Assembly (NCBI RefSeq): GCF_001865675.1
Contig: NZ_CP011319.1
Coordinates: forward strand, 5,580,001 to 5,644,000
Length of the DNA: 64,000 nt
From: Janthinobacterium sp. 1_2014MBL_MicDiv
Lineage (GTDB): Bacteria; Pseudomonadota; Gammaproteobacteria; Burkholderiales; Burkholderiaceae_D
Reading direction: 5' to 3'
The translations under genes were made by a program, and so were the position numbers. This document shows positions 34,436-42,496 of this stretch, piece by piece. Below the pieces are notes generated by a model that was given only the letters and a program-made list of their open reading frames with translations, was not told the DNA's origin and ran no database searches. Position 1 is the first letter of the stretch. Each line of letters opens with the position of its first letter.

Positions 34436-35026
34436 TCAGGCGTCGGCCAGCGCTGCCGGTGCGGCCGCCGCGCGGCGGGCCTGCACGCCCCACCAGTACC
34501 AGGAAATCAGCGCATTGACCCAGTAGGCGGCGTACAGCACGGCCGTCAGGTGCAGGCCGCGGCTGTAATAGAGCGGCACGGCCACGGTGTTGACGAGCAG
34601 CCAGAAGGCCCAGGTTTCGATGCGCCGGCTCATCAGCAGGAATTGCGCAATGATGCTGAACACCAGCACGGCCGAATCGATGAACGGCGCGTACGCATTC
34701 GTGAAGCGGTGCAGCAACAGGCCGTAGATCGCCACGGAGGCAATGCCGGCCGGCACGATCCAGGCCAGGCTGCGCCAGCCCGTGCGCGTGATCGGCAACG
34801 GCTTGCCGCCCGCGCCGCGCCGCCATTGCAGCCAGCCGATGACGCAGGTGACGATGAAAAACAGTTGCAGCATCACGTCGGCGTACAGGTTGACCTGGTA
34901 AAACAGCGCGGTAAACAGGACGCAGCCGACGATGCCGACCCACCAGGAATGAATGTTGTTGCGTCCGGCCAGGATGATGGAGACGGTCATCAGCGCGTTG
35001 GCGGCGATCTCGAGCGGGGGAGTCAA
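34436..35026 (-). CDS. pnuC: PnuC family vitamin/nucleoside transporter
   Basis: 196 residues with about seven hydrophobic segments. PnuC motifs visible are the NNIHSWWVGIVG near residue 25, QLFFIVTCVIGWLQWRR near 55, and TWAFWLLVNTVAVPLY near 140, with final VLYAAYWVNALISWYWW. PnuC proteins carry out facilitated uptake of nicotinamide riboside; close relatives take thiamine or riboflavin, and residues alone do not settle which. No riboswitch is recognisable upstream. Confidence 0.88.
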   Translation of the reverse strand: MTPPLEIAANALMTVSIILAGRNNIHSWWVGIVGCVLFTALFYQVNLYADVMLQLFFIVTCVIGWLQWRRGAGGKPLPITRTGWRSLAWIVPAGIASVAIYGLLLHRFTNAYAPFIDSAVLVFSIIAQFLLMSRRIETWAFWLLVNTVAVPLYYSRGLHLTAVLYAAYWVNALISWYWWGVQARRAAAAPAALADA

Positions 35027-35254
35027 GCGGTGGTCCTTTGCGGGGCAGTGGGTGGGTGCACCGCGCCACTATAGCCGATTTGCAGCGCCCGGTGTCCCGT
35101 ACGCCGGGCGGCCATGCCAGCGTGCCTGGCAGCGGAAAACGCGCAAAAACCTACGAAAAGCAAACAATGCCGGCCATCAGGGGCTGCGCCCCTTGACTTC
35201 CGTGGCCATTCTGGCAAATTGAATATCAAGTTGAAACTCTATGGAAGCACCCGT

Positions 35255-36007
35255 ATGCGCCTGCGCCATTTCCTGTTTGCGGCAGCGCTTGGCATCTCCG
35301 CCCTGCCCGCCCTGGCTTGCCGCATGACGATGGCGCTGGAGCAGTGGCCGCCATATGTGTATCGCGATGCGCAGGGCCGCTATACGGGCCTGGACCTGGA
35401 ATTGCTGCAGGCCATCTTCAGGGAAGCGCGCTGCACGCTCGTCACCTTGCCGGAACTGCCGACGGCGCGGCGCCAGCTGCTGTTCCAGCAAGGCGGGCTG
35501 GACCTGATGCTGGCCGCGTCGGAAACACCGGAGCGCCAGTCGTATGCGCGCTTTTCCATTTCCTACCGCGACGAAACGGTGGGCATCTTCAGCAAGCCAG
35601 GCAACCAGCGTCCGATCGACAGCTTCGCGCAGCTCGCGCGCGGCAAGTCAACCCTGCTGGCGCCGAAGGTGGGCTGGTATGGCCCGCAGTACGCGGCGGC
35701 CAGGCCGGTGCTGGAAAAAGAGGGCCGCCTGAATGCGTTCGGCAGCTTCCAGCAAGGCATACGCATGCTCGACGCGGGCCGCGCCGAGCTGCTGATGGGC
35801 GACGTGCTGGCCGTGCGCCACGAGGCGCGCCTGCAGGGCGTCGCCCTGAACGCCCTGCCCTTCCTCGCCCTGCGCGCGCCCGTGCACCTGATGCTCAATA
35901 CGCACAGCACCAGCAGCGCCGACCTGGCGCGCCTGAACGCCGCCATCACGCGCCTGGAACAGCGCGGCACGCTGGCGGCGATACGCGCCCGCTACGAGGC
36001 GCCGTAA
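35255..36007 (+). CDS. Periplasmic solute-binding protein (SBP family 3)
   Basis: 250 residues from the ATG at 35255, with GGAAG ahead; the in-frame extension to 35114 lacks both signal and SD. A signal peptide (1-20, LPALA-CR) precedes an amino-acid-type binding fold: LEQWPPYVYRDAQGRYTGLD, LLQAIFREA, GGLDLMLAASETPER and FSISYRDETVGIF. No permease or ATPase gene is adjacent, so it is an orphan binding protein or a signal receptor. The ligand is unknown. Confidence 0.82.
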   Translation: MRLRHFLFAAALGISALPALACRMTMALEQWPPYVYRDAQGRYTGLDLELLQAIFREARCTLVTLPELPTARRQLLFQQGGLDLMLAASETPERQSYARFSISYRDETVGIFSKPGNQRPIDSFAQLARGKSTLLAPKVGWYGPQYAAARPVLEKEGRLNAFGSFQQGIRMLDAGRAELLMGDVLAVRHEARLQGVALNALPFLALRAPVHLMLNTHSTSSADLARLNAAITRLEQRGTLAAIRARYEAP

Positions 36008-36014
36008 TCGTGCA

Positions 36015-36716
36015 TCAGCCCTGGCTTGCCCCTTCCAGTATCTCCAGCTTCGTCTCGCGGCCATTCTTTTGCACGCCCTGCGCCTTGTCGTAGCTTTCGA
36101 TCAGCGCGCGGTATGGCGGCACGATATGGTCGGTCATGATGGCGGCGAACTCCATCGCATCGGCGCGGTTCCACGTGCTCATCACTTCTGCCAGCACGGC
36201 ATACGTGTCGATCGGCACGGCGCCGGCCTGCGTCACGCGCGCCATGGTGATGTCGGTGGCCATTTTCGACCAGTTGCCCGAGGCGTCGATGATGGCAAAC
36301 ACCTTGTAGCCGGCCGCCAGCGCGCTGATGGTGGGGAAGGCCATGCACACGCTGGTGAGCGTGCCGGCGATGAGCAGGGTCTTGCGGCCCGTCTTTTCGA
36401 TGGCGTCGACCCAGGCCGGATTGTCCCAGGCATTGATCTGGCCCGTGCGCGGGATGTAGACGGCTTCCGGGTTGAAATGGTGGATTTCCGGGATCAGCGG
36501 GCCATTCGGGCCATCGGGCACGGAAGCCGTGGTGAAGGTCGGCATGTTGGCCAGGCGCGACAGCTTGGCCAGCGCCGTGACGTGACCGCGCAGCACGTGC
36601 TGCTCGATGTCGCGCACCAGCTGGAACAAGCCGCTCTGGTGGTCGATCAGCAGCATGACGGCGTCGTCGGGATCGATCATCGGTGGCAAGCCTTGGAAGT
36701 TGGCGGGGGTGCTCAT
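36015..36716 (-). CDS. YcaC-like isochorismatase-family hydrolase
   Basis: 233 residues of cysteine-hydrolase fold. The catalytic triad can be read as Asp25 (MLLIDHQSGLF), a Lys in the central part, and Cys in AGTLTSVCMAFPTISA; the cis-peptide region precedes it. Family members cleave amide or ester bonds of small molecules; YcaC itself has no agreed substrate. It follows the pirin gene on the same strand after an 87-nt gap with two strong hairpins. The pair is divergent from a LysR gene. Confidence 0.88.
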   Translation of the reverse strand: MSTPANFQGLPPMIDPDDAVMLLIDHQSGLFQLVRDIEQHVLRGHVTALAKLSRLANMPTFTTASVPDGPNGPLIPEIHHFNPEAVYIPRTGQINAWDNPAWVDAIEKTGRKTLLIAGTLTSVCMAFPTISALAAGYKVFAIIDASGNWSKMATDITMARVTQAGAVPIDTYAVLAEVMSTWNRADAMEFAAIMTDHIVPPYRALIESYDKAQGVQKNGRETKLEILEGASQG

Positions 36717-36733
36717 GGTAGTCTCCTTGAGGT

Positions 36734-36752
36734 GGCGCCGCCAGGCGGCGCC
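36734..36752. repeat. GC hairpin between pirin and isochorismatase genes
   Basis: GGCGCCGC and GCGGCGCC around CAG, a perfect 8-bp stem. No T-run follows on the minus strand, so it may stabilise a processed mRNA end rather than terminate. Confidence 0.45.
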
Positions 36753-36761
36753 GCGTGAATT

Positions 36762-36786
36762 CCCATGCCGCGGGATGCGGCATGGG
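36762..36786. repeat. Second hairpin between pirin and isochorismatase genes
   Basis: CCCATGCCGC and GCGGCATGGG, a perfect 10-bp stem with loop GGGAT, 17 nt past the pirin stop codon. It could attenuate transcription into the downstream gene. Confidence 0.5.
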
Positions 36787-36803
36787 TTACTGCATAAAAC
36801 GGC

Positions 36804-37670
36804 TTACTGCCCGATGCGGGCAAAGCGGCCGCTGTTGAAATCCTCGAACGCCTGCACGATTTCCGCCTCGGTATTCATCACGAACGGGCCATGGCCGACG
36901 ATGGGTTCGTCGATGGGCTCGCCGCTCAGCAGCAGTACCACGGCGTCGTTGTTCGCCTCGATGGCGATGCTGTCGCCATCGCGCTCGAACAGCGCCATCT
37001 GCGCTTCGCGCAGCACGCTCTCGCCGTTGACCAGCACCGTGCCGTGCAGGACGATCAGCGCCGTGCTCCAGCCTGGCGTGACAGGCAGCTCCGTCAGCTT
37101 GCCCTGGGCCAGGCGCATGTCCCACACCTGCATCGGCGAGAACGTGCGGGCCGGGCCATGCTGGCCGTCGAACTCGCCGGCGATCACGCGCACCGAACCT
37201 GCGCCGCCGGGCAGCGCCACCGTCGGAATCGTGTCGCTGGTGATGGCCTGGTAGCCGGGCGCCGTCATCTTGTTGCTGGCCGGCAGGTTCACCCACAGCT
37301 GCACCATTTCCAGGGTGCCGCCCGACTGCGTGAAGGCGGGCGAGTGAAACTCTTCATGCAGGATGCCGGCGCCGGCCGTCATCCATTGCACGTCGCCGGG
37401 ACCGATCACGCCACCCTGGCCCGTCGAATCGCGGTGCGCCACCTCGCCCTTGTAGACGATGGTGACCGTTTCAAAGCCGCGGTGCGGATGCGAGCCGACG
37501 CCGGGCGGACGGGTGCCGGGGGCAAATTCGGCGGGACCGGCATAGTCGAGCAGCAGGAAGGGGCTCAGCTGCTTGCCATGGCCGCTGTACGAAAACATCG
37601 AGCGCACGGGAAAACCGTCGCCGACCCAGTGCTGGCGGGGTGCGCTGTAGATACCTGTGATTTTGTTCAT
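36804..37670 (-). CDS. Pirin family protein
   Basis: 288 residues of bicupin fold. The N-terminal cupin carries the metal ligands in PPGVGSHPHRGFETVTIV and the GDVQWMTAGAGILHEEFH segment typical of pirins. The C-terminal domain has LLLSGEPIDEPIVGHGPFVMNT, also characteristic. Pirins are metal-binding proteins; some act as quercetinases, others as redox regulators. With YcaC-like hydrolase and a divergent LysR regulator it forms a common gene set in proteobacteria. The TTG/ATG region shows GGAGAT before the ATG. Confidence 0.92.
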   Translation of the reverse strand: MNKITGIYSAPRQHWVGDGFPVRSMFSYSGHGKQLSPFLLLDYAGPAEFAPGTRPPGVGSHPHRGFETVTIVYKGEVAHRDSTGQGGVIGPGDVQWMTAGAGILHEEFHSPAFTQSGGTLEMVQLWVNLPASNKMTAPGYQAITSDTIPTVALPGGAGSVRVIAGEFDGQHGPARTFSPMQVWDMRLAQGKLTELPVTPGWSTALIVLHGTVLVNGESVLREAQMALFERDGDSIAIEANNDAVVLLLSGEPIDEPIVGHGPFVMNTEAEIVQAFEDFNSGRFARIGQ

Positions 37671-37757
37671 CTCGATCTCCTGTTGGGGTTTGCATTACGA
37701 TGGAGACAGAATACGCTTGCAACGATGAGGGCGGTAGACGGTAAAATCCGCCATCAG

Positions 37758-37775
37758 CGTTCCAAAAATAGAACG
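37758..37775. promoter_or_regulatory. Candidate LysR-type operator
   Basis: CGTTC and GAACG arms around eight AT-rich bases, 14 nt before the LysR ATG, in the 119-nt gap divergent with pirin. A TAAAAT at 37742-37747 could be the -10 for lysR. Position suits autoregulation. Confidence 0.4.
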
Positions 37776-37789
37776 ATCAAGGAGGCGGC

Positions 37790-38695
37790 ATGCAGGATCT
37801 GAATGACTTGTATTACTTTGTGCAGGTGGTCGACCATGGCGGCTTCGCGCCGGCCGGGCGCGCGCTGGGCATGCCGAAATCCAGGCTGAGCCGGCGCATC
37901 GCGCTGCTGGAAGAGCGCCTTGGCGTGCGCCTGCTGCAGCGCACGACGCGGCATTTTTCCGTCACCGACGTGGGCCAGTCGTTTTACGAGCATTGCAAGG
38001 CGATGCTGGTGGAAGCGGAAGCGGCGCAGGAGGCGATCGAACTGACGCGGGCCGCGCCGCGCGGCACGGTGCGCCTGTCCTGCCCCATCGCCCTGCTGCA
38101 TACCCTCGTGGGCCCGATGCTGGCCAGCTTCATGCGCGACCATCCGCAAGTGACCTTGCTGCTCGAAGCGAGCAACCGCCGCGTCGACCTGGTGGCCGAA
38201 GGCATCGACGTGGCCATCCGCGTGCGCCCGCCGCCGCTGCCCGACAGCGACCTGGTGCTGCGCGTGCTGGCCGAGCGCAGCCAGTGCATGGTCGGCAGCC
38301 CGCTGCTGTTCGCCGGCGCCTCCATGCCGACGGCGCCGGCCGACCTGGCCGACTGGCCCAGCCTGGCCATGGGCACGCCGCAGCAGCATTACCAGTGGGA
38401 CCTGCATGGACCGCATGGCGCGCGCGCCCAGCTGCGCCACACGCCGCGCTTCGTCACGGGCGACATGCTGACCCTGCGCGACGCGGCCGTGGCCGGCGTG
38501 GGCGTGGTGCAGCTGCCGACCATGATGATAGGCGAACAGATCGCCAATGGCAGCCTGCTGCCGCTGATGGAGCAATGGCGGCCGCAGCGCGAAATCATCC
38601 ATGCGGTTTTCCCGTCGCGGCGCGGCCTGCTGCCGGCCGTGCGCACGCTGATCGACTACCTGGCGCACAGCTTCGCCGCCCTCGGGGAAGAGTGA
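37790..38695 (+). CDS. LysR family transcriptional regulator
   Basis: 301 residues; N-terminal winged helix (LNDLYYFVQVVDHGGFAPAG, PKSRLSRRIALLEERLGVRL, LLQRTTRHFSVT) and a LysR substrate-binding domain from about residue 90. SD AAGGAGG lies 5 nt before the ATG. It is divergent from the pirin/isochorismatase genes and probably controls them; such regulators often activate pirin in response to oxidants. Confidence 0.93.
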   Translation: MQDLNDLYYFVQVVDHGGFAPAGRALGMPKSRLSRRIALLEERLGVRLLQRTTRHFSVTDVGQSFYEHCKAMLVEAEAAQEAIELTRAAPRGTVRLSCPIALLHTLVGPMLASFMRDHPQVTLLLEASNRRVDLVAEGIDVAIRVRPPPLPDSDLVLRVLAERSQCMVGSPLLFAGASMPTAPADLADWPSLAMGTPQQHYQWDLHGPHGARAQLRHTPRFVTGDMLTLRDAAVAGVGVVQLPTMMIGEQIANGSLLPLMEQWRPQREIIHAVFPSRRGLLPAVRTLIDYLAHSFAALGEE

Positions 38696-38741
38696 AGCAT
38701 TTCAGGTAGGATGGGGGCCTCTGCAACGGCCTGAAAACAGC

Positions 38742-39545
38742 ATGCGTTTATTGATACTGTCGGACCTGCATCACGAATTGTGGCGCGACGAAGCGCCACA
38801 GCCAGACCTTGCGCTCAGCCGCCCCGACGTCGTGATCCTGGCCGGCGATATCGACACGGGCAGCCGCGCCATCGCCTGGGCAACCACCACGTTTGCCGGC
38901 CTGCCCGTGCTGTACGTGCATGGCAACCATGAAGGCTATGGCCACCACCTCGACAAGGTGCGCCAGGAACTGCGCGCGGCCGCGGCCGCCACCGGCAACG
39001 TGCACTTCCTCGACTGCGGCACGCACGTCGTCGAAGACCAGGCCGGCAACAAGGTGCGCTTCCTCGGAGCCACCCTGTGGACGGATTTCCGCCTGCTGGG
39101 CGACGACACGCGCCAGGCCGCCATGCGCGACGCGGAAGCGGCCATGAACGACTACCGGCGCATCCGCCTGGCGAACATGGGTTTTCGCAAGCTGCGCGCG
39201 GCCGACACGGCCATGTTCCACGCGCAGCAAAAGGCGTGGCTGGCGCGCGAGCTGGCGCAGCCGTTCGATGGCCGCACGGTCGTCATCAGCCACATGGCGC
39301 CGTCGCTGCTCTCGGTCGATGACGCGTATGGCAGCGAAGCATACTCGCCCGCGTATGCGTCGCGCCTGGACGCGCTGGCCGCACAGGCCGACCTGTGGGT
39401 GCATGGCCATATCCACGTCTCGCGCGACTACCGTATCGGCAACTGCCGCGTCGTCTGCAACCCGTGCGGCTACAAGACGCGCAGCGGCACGCCGCAAAAT
39501 CCCCGCTTCGACGCGAATTTCATCGTCGAGCTGGCCGCACGCTAA
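38742..39545 (+). CDS. Calcineurin-like metallophosphoesterase (paralogue 1)
   Basis: 267 residues. Metal-binding motifs are clear: LILSDLHHELW (DxH), VILAGDIDTG (GDxxD type), VHGNHEGYG (GNHE), VVISHMAPS and DLWVHGHIHVSRDY (GHxH). A two-metal phosphoesterase; substrate unknown. It has no signal peptide. A second gene 1.6 kb downstream encodes a protein of exactly the same length that is identical at more than half its positions by eye. Its stop overlaps the stop of a small convergent gene by 3 nt. Confidence 0.9.
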   Translation: MRLLILSDLHHELWRDEAPQPDLALSRPDVVILAGDIDTGSRAIAWATTTFAGLPVLYVHGNHEGYGHHLDKVRQELRAAAAATGNVHFLDCGTHVVEDQAGNKVRFLGATLWTDFRLLGDDTRQAAMRDAEAAMNDYRRIRLANMGFRKLRAADTAMFHAQQKAWLARELAQPFDGRTVVISHMAPSLLSVDDAYGSEAYSPAYASRLDALAAQADLWVHGHIHVSRDYRIGNCRVVCNPCGYKTRSGTPQNPRFDANFIVELAAR

Positions 39546-39715
39546 TCGTCGGGTTTCAGGCGTCCTGCCAGCAATTGCTGCAGGCGGTGCTTGCCGGCCC
39601 GGCGCGCCGCGCGCGGCGCGGCTTCCGACTGGTGCGCGCCGGCGCCGCCGCGCAATCTGGCGGCTGCCACCAGCGGATTGCGCGGCTTGGGCGTGGCTTT
39701 CACTTTAATTTTCAT
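39542..39715 (-). CDS. Small basic conserved-looking protein
   Basis: 57 residues, starting MKIKVKATPKPRNPLVAAAR, strongly basic and without hydrophobic segments. The RNPLV-A-R-GAH pattern is one I associate with short uncharacterised basic proteins of Burkholderiales, possibly RNA-binding. GGAG lies 6 nt before the chosen ATG; the ATG five codons earlier lacks it. Convergent with the phosphoesterase gene. Confidence 0.6.
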   Translation of the reverse strand: MKIKVKATPKPRNPLVAAARLRGGAGAHQSEAAPRAARRAGKHRLQQLLAGRLKPDD

Positions 39716-39803
39716 GGTTGCTCCGTTCAAGCGCTGATGCAGACAAGCTGCGATGCATGGTCATCAGCGTCATTCCTGTCGGTATGCCGGGGTCGCCTGA
39801 AAC

Positions 39804-39837
39804 AAAAAACCCCGGCGAGTTTCCTCACCGGGGTTTT
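39804..39837 (-). terminator. Strong intrinsic terminator of a small transcription unit
   Basis: A 10-bp stem with one mismatch (39810-39819 with 39824-39833), TTTC loop, extended by A/T pairs. On the minus strand six T, then GTTT, follow. No full-length gene ends nearby on that strand; it closes the unit that starts at the 39979-40007 promoter. Confidence 0.85.
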
Positions 39838-39895
39838 AAAGGACACCGGCTCGGGATCGGCGCTATGCCGATGGCCCCGAGCGCCATGCGCGGGG

Positions 39896-39934
39896 CTAGT
39901 GGTCGTACAACTTGCTGCCAGCCTGCTCGAACAT
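39896..39934 (-). CDS. 12-residue ORF in a promoter-to-terminator unit
   Basis: Sequence MFEQAGSKLYDH followed by TAG. A good SD (AAAGGA) lies 6 nt before the ATG. The transcript would start near 39972 and end near 39803. After the ORF come two hairpins, GCCCCG/CGGGGC (39874-39896) and ATCGGC/GCCGAT (39856-39872), then the terminator. It may be a leader peptide, a small functional peptide, or chance within a regulatory RNA. I do not recognise it. The rest of the 322-nt gap 39716-40037 holds no other gene. Confidence 0.4.
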   Translation of the reverse strand: MFEQAGSKLYDH

Positions 39935-39978
39935 GGGTTTCCTTTCTATGTCATGGTTAATCTGCACTGCGGACGCTG

Positions 39979-40007
39979 ATTCTGCACCGGATGCTGCAGT
40001 GCGTCAA
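39979..40007 (-). promoter_or_regulatory. Sigma-70 promoter of the small transcription unit
   Basis: Minus-strand TTGACG and CAGAAT with a 17-nt spacer. The -35 matches five of six consensus bases. It reads toward the 12-residue ORF and its terminator. Confidence 0.55.
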
Positions 40008-40037
40008 CCGCTTTCCATGGCGAACGCGCCAACGTTG

Positions 40038-40994
40038 TTATTTTGGCGCGGACTCGCTGGCCTTTGCTTTTTCCTTTGCGATGCGCGCATCGAGCTTGGC
40101 CTCGTTGCTGGCCGCATACTTGCTGCACGCTTGCGTATCGATGAAGGGGTTCGGCGTGATGCCTACCAGCAAGCGCCTGAGTTTTTCATCGGCGCCGGAG
40201 TGGTCGGGATGGGCCGAAATCAGGATGTCGCACGGCAGTTTGGCGAAGTCCTGCATGACGCGGCGAAAGGCCGGCGTCAGGTCCGCATGGCGCGCGTCAG
40301 CCAGATAGTGAAAATCGTCAGCGGCCACCGGCGTGAGGCTGGCGCCGAACACCACGCTCAGGCATTCCTCGCGCTCCGCATCCTCGCAGGAAACCCACGT
40401 CCAGCTGGTGCTGCCCGGCGTATGCCCAGGCGTGTAGCGCGCCATCACGCCGACTTCACCGAGCTGCAAAATCTCGCCGTCGGCGATTTCACGCACGTTC
40501 TCCACGGCCGGCATGGGGTCGATTTCTCCCGCCTGCGGATCGCTGTCTATCACCTTCCCCGCGCGCAGCGCCTGTGCGCCGAGCGGACTGGCGACGACTT
40601 GCGCGCCGCTGTCGCGGGCCAGCGCGGCGATGCCGCCCGAATGGTCGAAATGCGCCTCCGTATTCAGGATGAATTTGATGTCCTCCACGCGGAATCCCAG
40701 CTCGAGGATATGCTCCTTGATGGCCTCCACCGACTGCGGCAGCGCGCCATCGATCAGGATCAGGCCCTCCTGCGTATGGATCAGCACCACGCTCAAGCCG
40801 CCCACGCCCACGTAATAGGTGTCGCCATGGATGCGCGCCGGCTGCTGCGGGCGGTTCCACTGCTCCGCATACGGCGAGGCGATGGGCTGCGTCAGAGGGT
40901 CGAGGGCGGGCGTGGCGGCCTGCGCCGCCGGCAGCAGCGCCATGCTTGCCAGCGCGATGCCGAGTAAGGTAGTGGGAAGGGAAAAAGGCTGCAT
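40038..40994 (-). CDS. Subclass B3-like metallo-beta-lactamase-fold hydrolase with Glu at metal site
   Basis: 318 residues from the ATG at 40994 with TGGAG ahead. Signal peptide (1-26, PAAQA-AT), so periplasmic. MBL-fold motifs: NTEAHFDHSGG, YTPGHTPGSTSW and ILISAHPDHSGAD. The B3 HxHxDH becomes ExHxDH, that is Glu at standard position 116, as in the B3 variants with an EHH metal site. The closing HPDHS and the GHTPGS strand fit B3 enzymes. Beta-lactam hydrolysis is plausible but unproved; lactonase-type relatives share the fold. Confidence 0.82.
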   Translation of the reverse strand: MQPFSLPTTLLGIALASMALLPAAQAATPALDPLTQPIASPYAEQWNRPQQPARIHGDTYYVGVGGLSVVLIHTQEGLILIDGALPQSVEAIKEHILELGFRVEDIKFILNTEAHFDHSGGIAALARDSGAQVVASPLGAQALRAGKVIDSDPQAGEIDPMPAVENVREIADGEILQLGEVGVMARYTPGHTPGSTSWTWVSCEDAEREECLSVVFGASLTPVAADDFHYLADARHADLTPAFRRVMQDFAKLPCDILISAHPDHSGADEKLRRLLVGITPNPFIDTQACSKYAASNEAKLDARIAKEKAKASESAPK

Positions 40995-41133
40995 GCTGCT
41001 CCAGGAGTGAGGGTGCGGTAGTCGATGCCACAGGGTACCGTCGTCGCCCATGCGCGGTCAAGCAGGCAAGCATGGCGACTTGCGCTACGATAGAGGCCCA
41101 GCCACTTTCATGCGCCTTGCCGCGCCTCCTGCC

Positions 41134-41937
41134 ATGCGTTTGCTGATCCTGTCCGACCTGCACCTGGAAGTATGGCGCGACGACGCGCCCGCCATCGACC
41201 TCGCCGCCAGCCGTCCCGACGCGGTGATCCTGGCCGGCGACATCGACACGGGCAGCAATGCCATCGCCTGGGCCGCGCGCACCTTCGGCGCCCTGCCCGT
41301 GCTGTACGTGCATGGCAACCACGAAGGGTATGGCCACCAGCTCGAACACATGCAGGACGCCGTGCGCGACGCCTGCGCCAGCGCCAACGCGCATGGCGCG
41401 CATATTCGCCTGCTCGACGGCGATTCCGTGGTGCTCGACGGCGTGCGCTTCCTCGGCATCACCCTGTGGACGGATTTCCTGCTGTTCGGCGCGCAGCGCC
41501 AGGCAGAGGCCCTGAGCGCGGCGCAAAACTACATGCCCGACTACAAGCGCATCAGCACGGGAGGCGATGCGCCGCGCCTGCTGTGCGCGGCCGACACGGC
41601 GCAGCTGCATGCGCGGCACAGGGCCTGGCTGGCGCAGCAACTGGCGCAGCCGTTCGCCGGAAAAACCGTCGTCATCACGCACATGGCGCCGTCGATGCTG
41701 TCGGTGGAAGAGCAGTACGCCAGCAACCTGGGCTCGCCCGCCTTCGCCTCGCACCTCGATGAACTGGTGGCGCAGGCCGACCTGTGGGTGCACGGCCACA
41801 TGCACGCCTCGCTCGACTATCGCATCCAGGATTGCCGCGTCGTGTGCAACCCCTGCGGCTACAAGCGGCCCGACGGCACGCCGGAAAATGAACGCTTCGA
41901 TCCCGGCTTCATCGTCGAACTGGAAAGCCCGGCTTAA
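41134..41937 (+). CDS. Calcineurin-like metallophosphoesterase (paralogue 2)
   Basis: 267 residues from the ATG at 41134, chosen because it gives the same start (MRLLILSDLH) and length as paralogue 1; in-frame ATGs at 41050 and 41110 exist and none has a strong SD. All metal motifs are kept: SDLHLEVW, AGDIDTGS, VHGNHEGYG, VVITHMAPS, VHGHMHASLDY. The middle (about 75-165) has diverged most from paralogue 1, so substrate preference may differ. Its stop overlaps that of the convergent RibD-like gene by 4 nt. Confidence 0.9.
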   Translation: MRLLILSDLHLEVWRDDAPAIDLAASRPDAVILAGDIDTGSNAIAWAARTFGALPVLYVHGNHEGYGHQLEHMQDAVRDACASANAHGAHIRLLDGDSVVLDGVRFLGITLWTDFLLFGAQRQAEALSAAQNYMPDYKRISTGGDAPRLLCAADTAQLHARHRAWLAQQLAQPFAGKTVVITHMAPSMLSVEEQYASNLGSPAFASHLDELVAQADLWVHGHMHASLDYRIQDCRVVCNPCGYKRPDGTPENERFDPGFIVELESPA

Positions 41938-42461
41938 CGCTTTCCATAGCGCAGCTGCACCACGCCGCTGGGCAACTGGTGCGTGCTTTCCAGCCGCCAG
42001 TCGCTGCGCGGCAGCGCCTCGTCGAACAGCCGCACGCCGCTCCCCAGCACCACCGGCAGCACGGACAAGGCCAGGTTGTCGATGACGCCTTCGCGCAAGC
42101 CGGCGCGGATGACGGCGCCGCCGTCGAGATACACGTGGCGGCAGCCCTCCTCGGCCAGGCCTGCCAGCACTTCCCGCACGCTGCCTTCGCGGCGCTGCTC
42201 GCCATGGCGCGGCGCGAAGTCGCGGTGGCTCAATACCACCACGCGCTTGCCCGCATACGGCCACGGCTCGAACCCCAGCACGGCATCATACGTGCTGCGC
42301 CCGATCAGCAAGGTATCGACTTGCGTCATCAATGCCGTGTAGCCGGTGGCGTCGGGCGAATCGGGCGCCAGCTCTTCCAGCCAGGACAGGTCGCCGTTTT
42401 CTCCCGCGATGCAGCCGTCGATGCTGATGCCGAGAAAGACGCTGACGAAAGGTTTTTGCAT
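41934..42461 (-). CDS. Dihydrofolate reductase-like (RibD C-terminal) protein
   Basis: 175 residues of the DHFR/RibD_C fold: VSVFLGISIDGCIAG at the N-terminus, DTLLIGRSTYDAVLGF, GKRVVVLSHRDF, and the NADPH-binding HVYLDGGAVIRAGL. Such stand-alone proteins are probably NADPH-dependent reductases of unknown substrate. It is divergent from a TetR gene across a 35-nt gap holding a perfect palindrome, so it is the probable target of that repressor. SD GGAGAG precedes the ATG. Confidence 0.88.
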   Translation of the reverse strand: MQKPFVSVFLGISIDGCIAGENGDLSWLEELAPDSPDATGYTALMTQVDTLLIGRSTYDAVLGFEPWPYAGKRVVVLSHRDFAPRHGEQRREGSVREVLAGLAEEGCRHVYLDGGAVIRAGLREGVIDNLALSVLPVVLGSGVRLFDEALPRSDWRLESTHQLPSGVVQLRYGKR

Positions 42462-42477
42462 GATGTGCTCTCCAATT

Positions 42478-42496
42478 AATTCTACAGTGTAGAATT
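42478..42496. promoter_or_regulatory. Perfect 19-bp palindromic operator between RibD-like and TetR genes
   Basis: AATTCTACAGTGTAGAATT, 9-bp arms around a single G. It contains a TAGAAT (-10-like) on each strand, so one bound TetR dimer would shut both divergent promoters. It touches the tetR ATG. Confidence 0.75.

Noticed and set aside
34107..35110. TPP, cobalamin or NAD riboswitch near pnuC and the TonB receptor
   Set aside because: I looked on the minus strand before both genes and found no matching conserved boxes. Only palindromes are reported.
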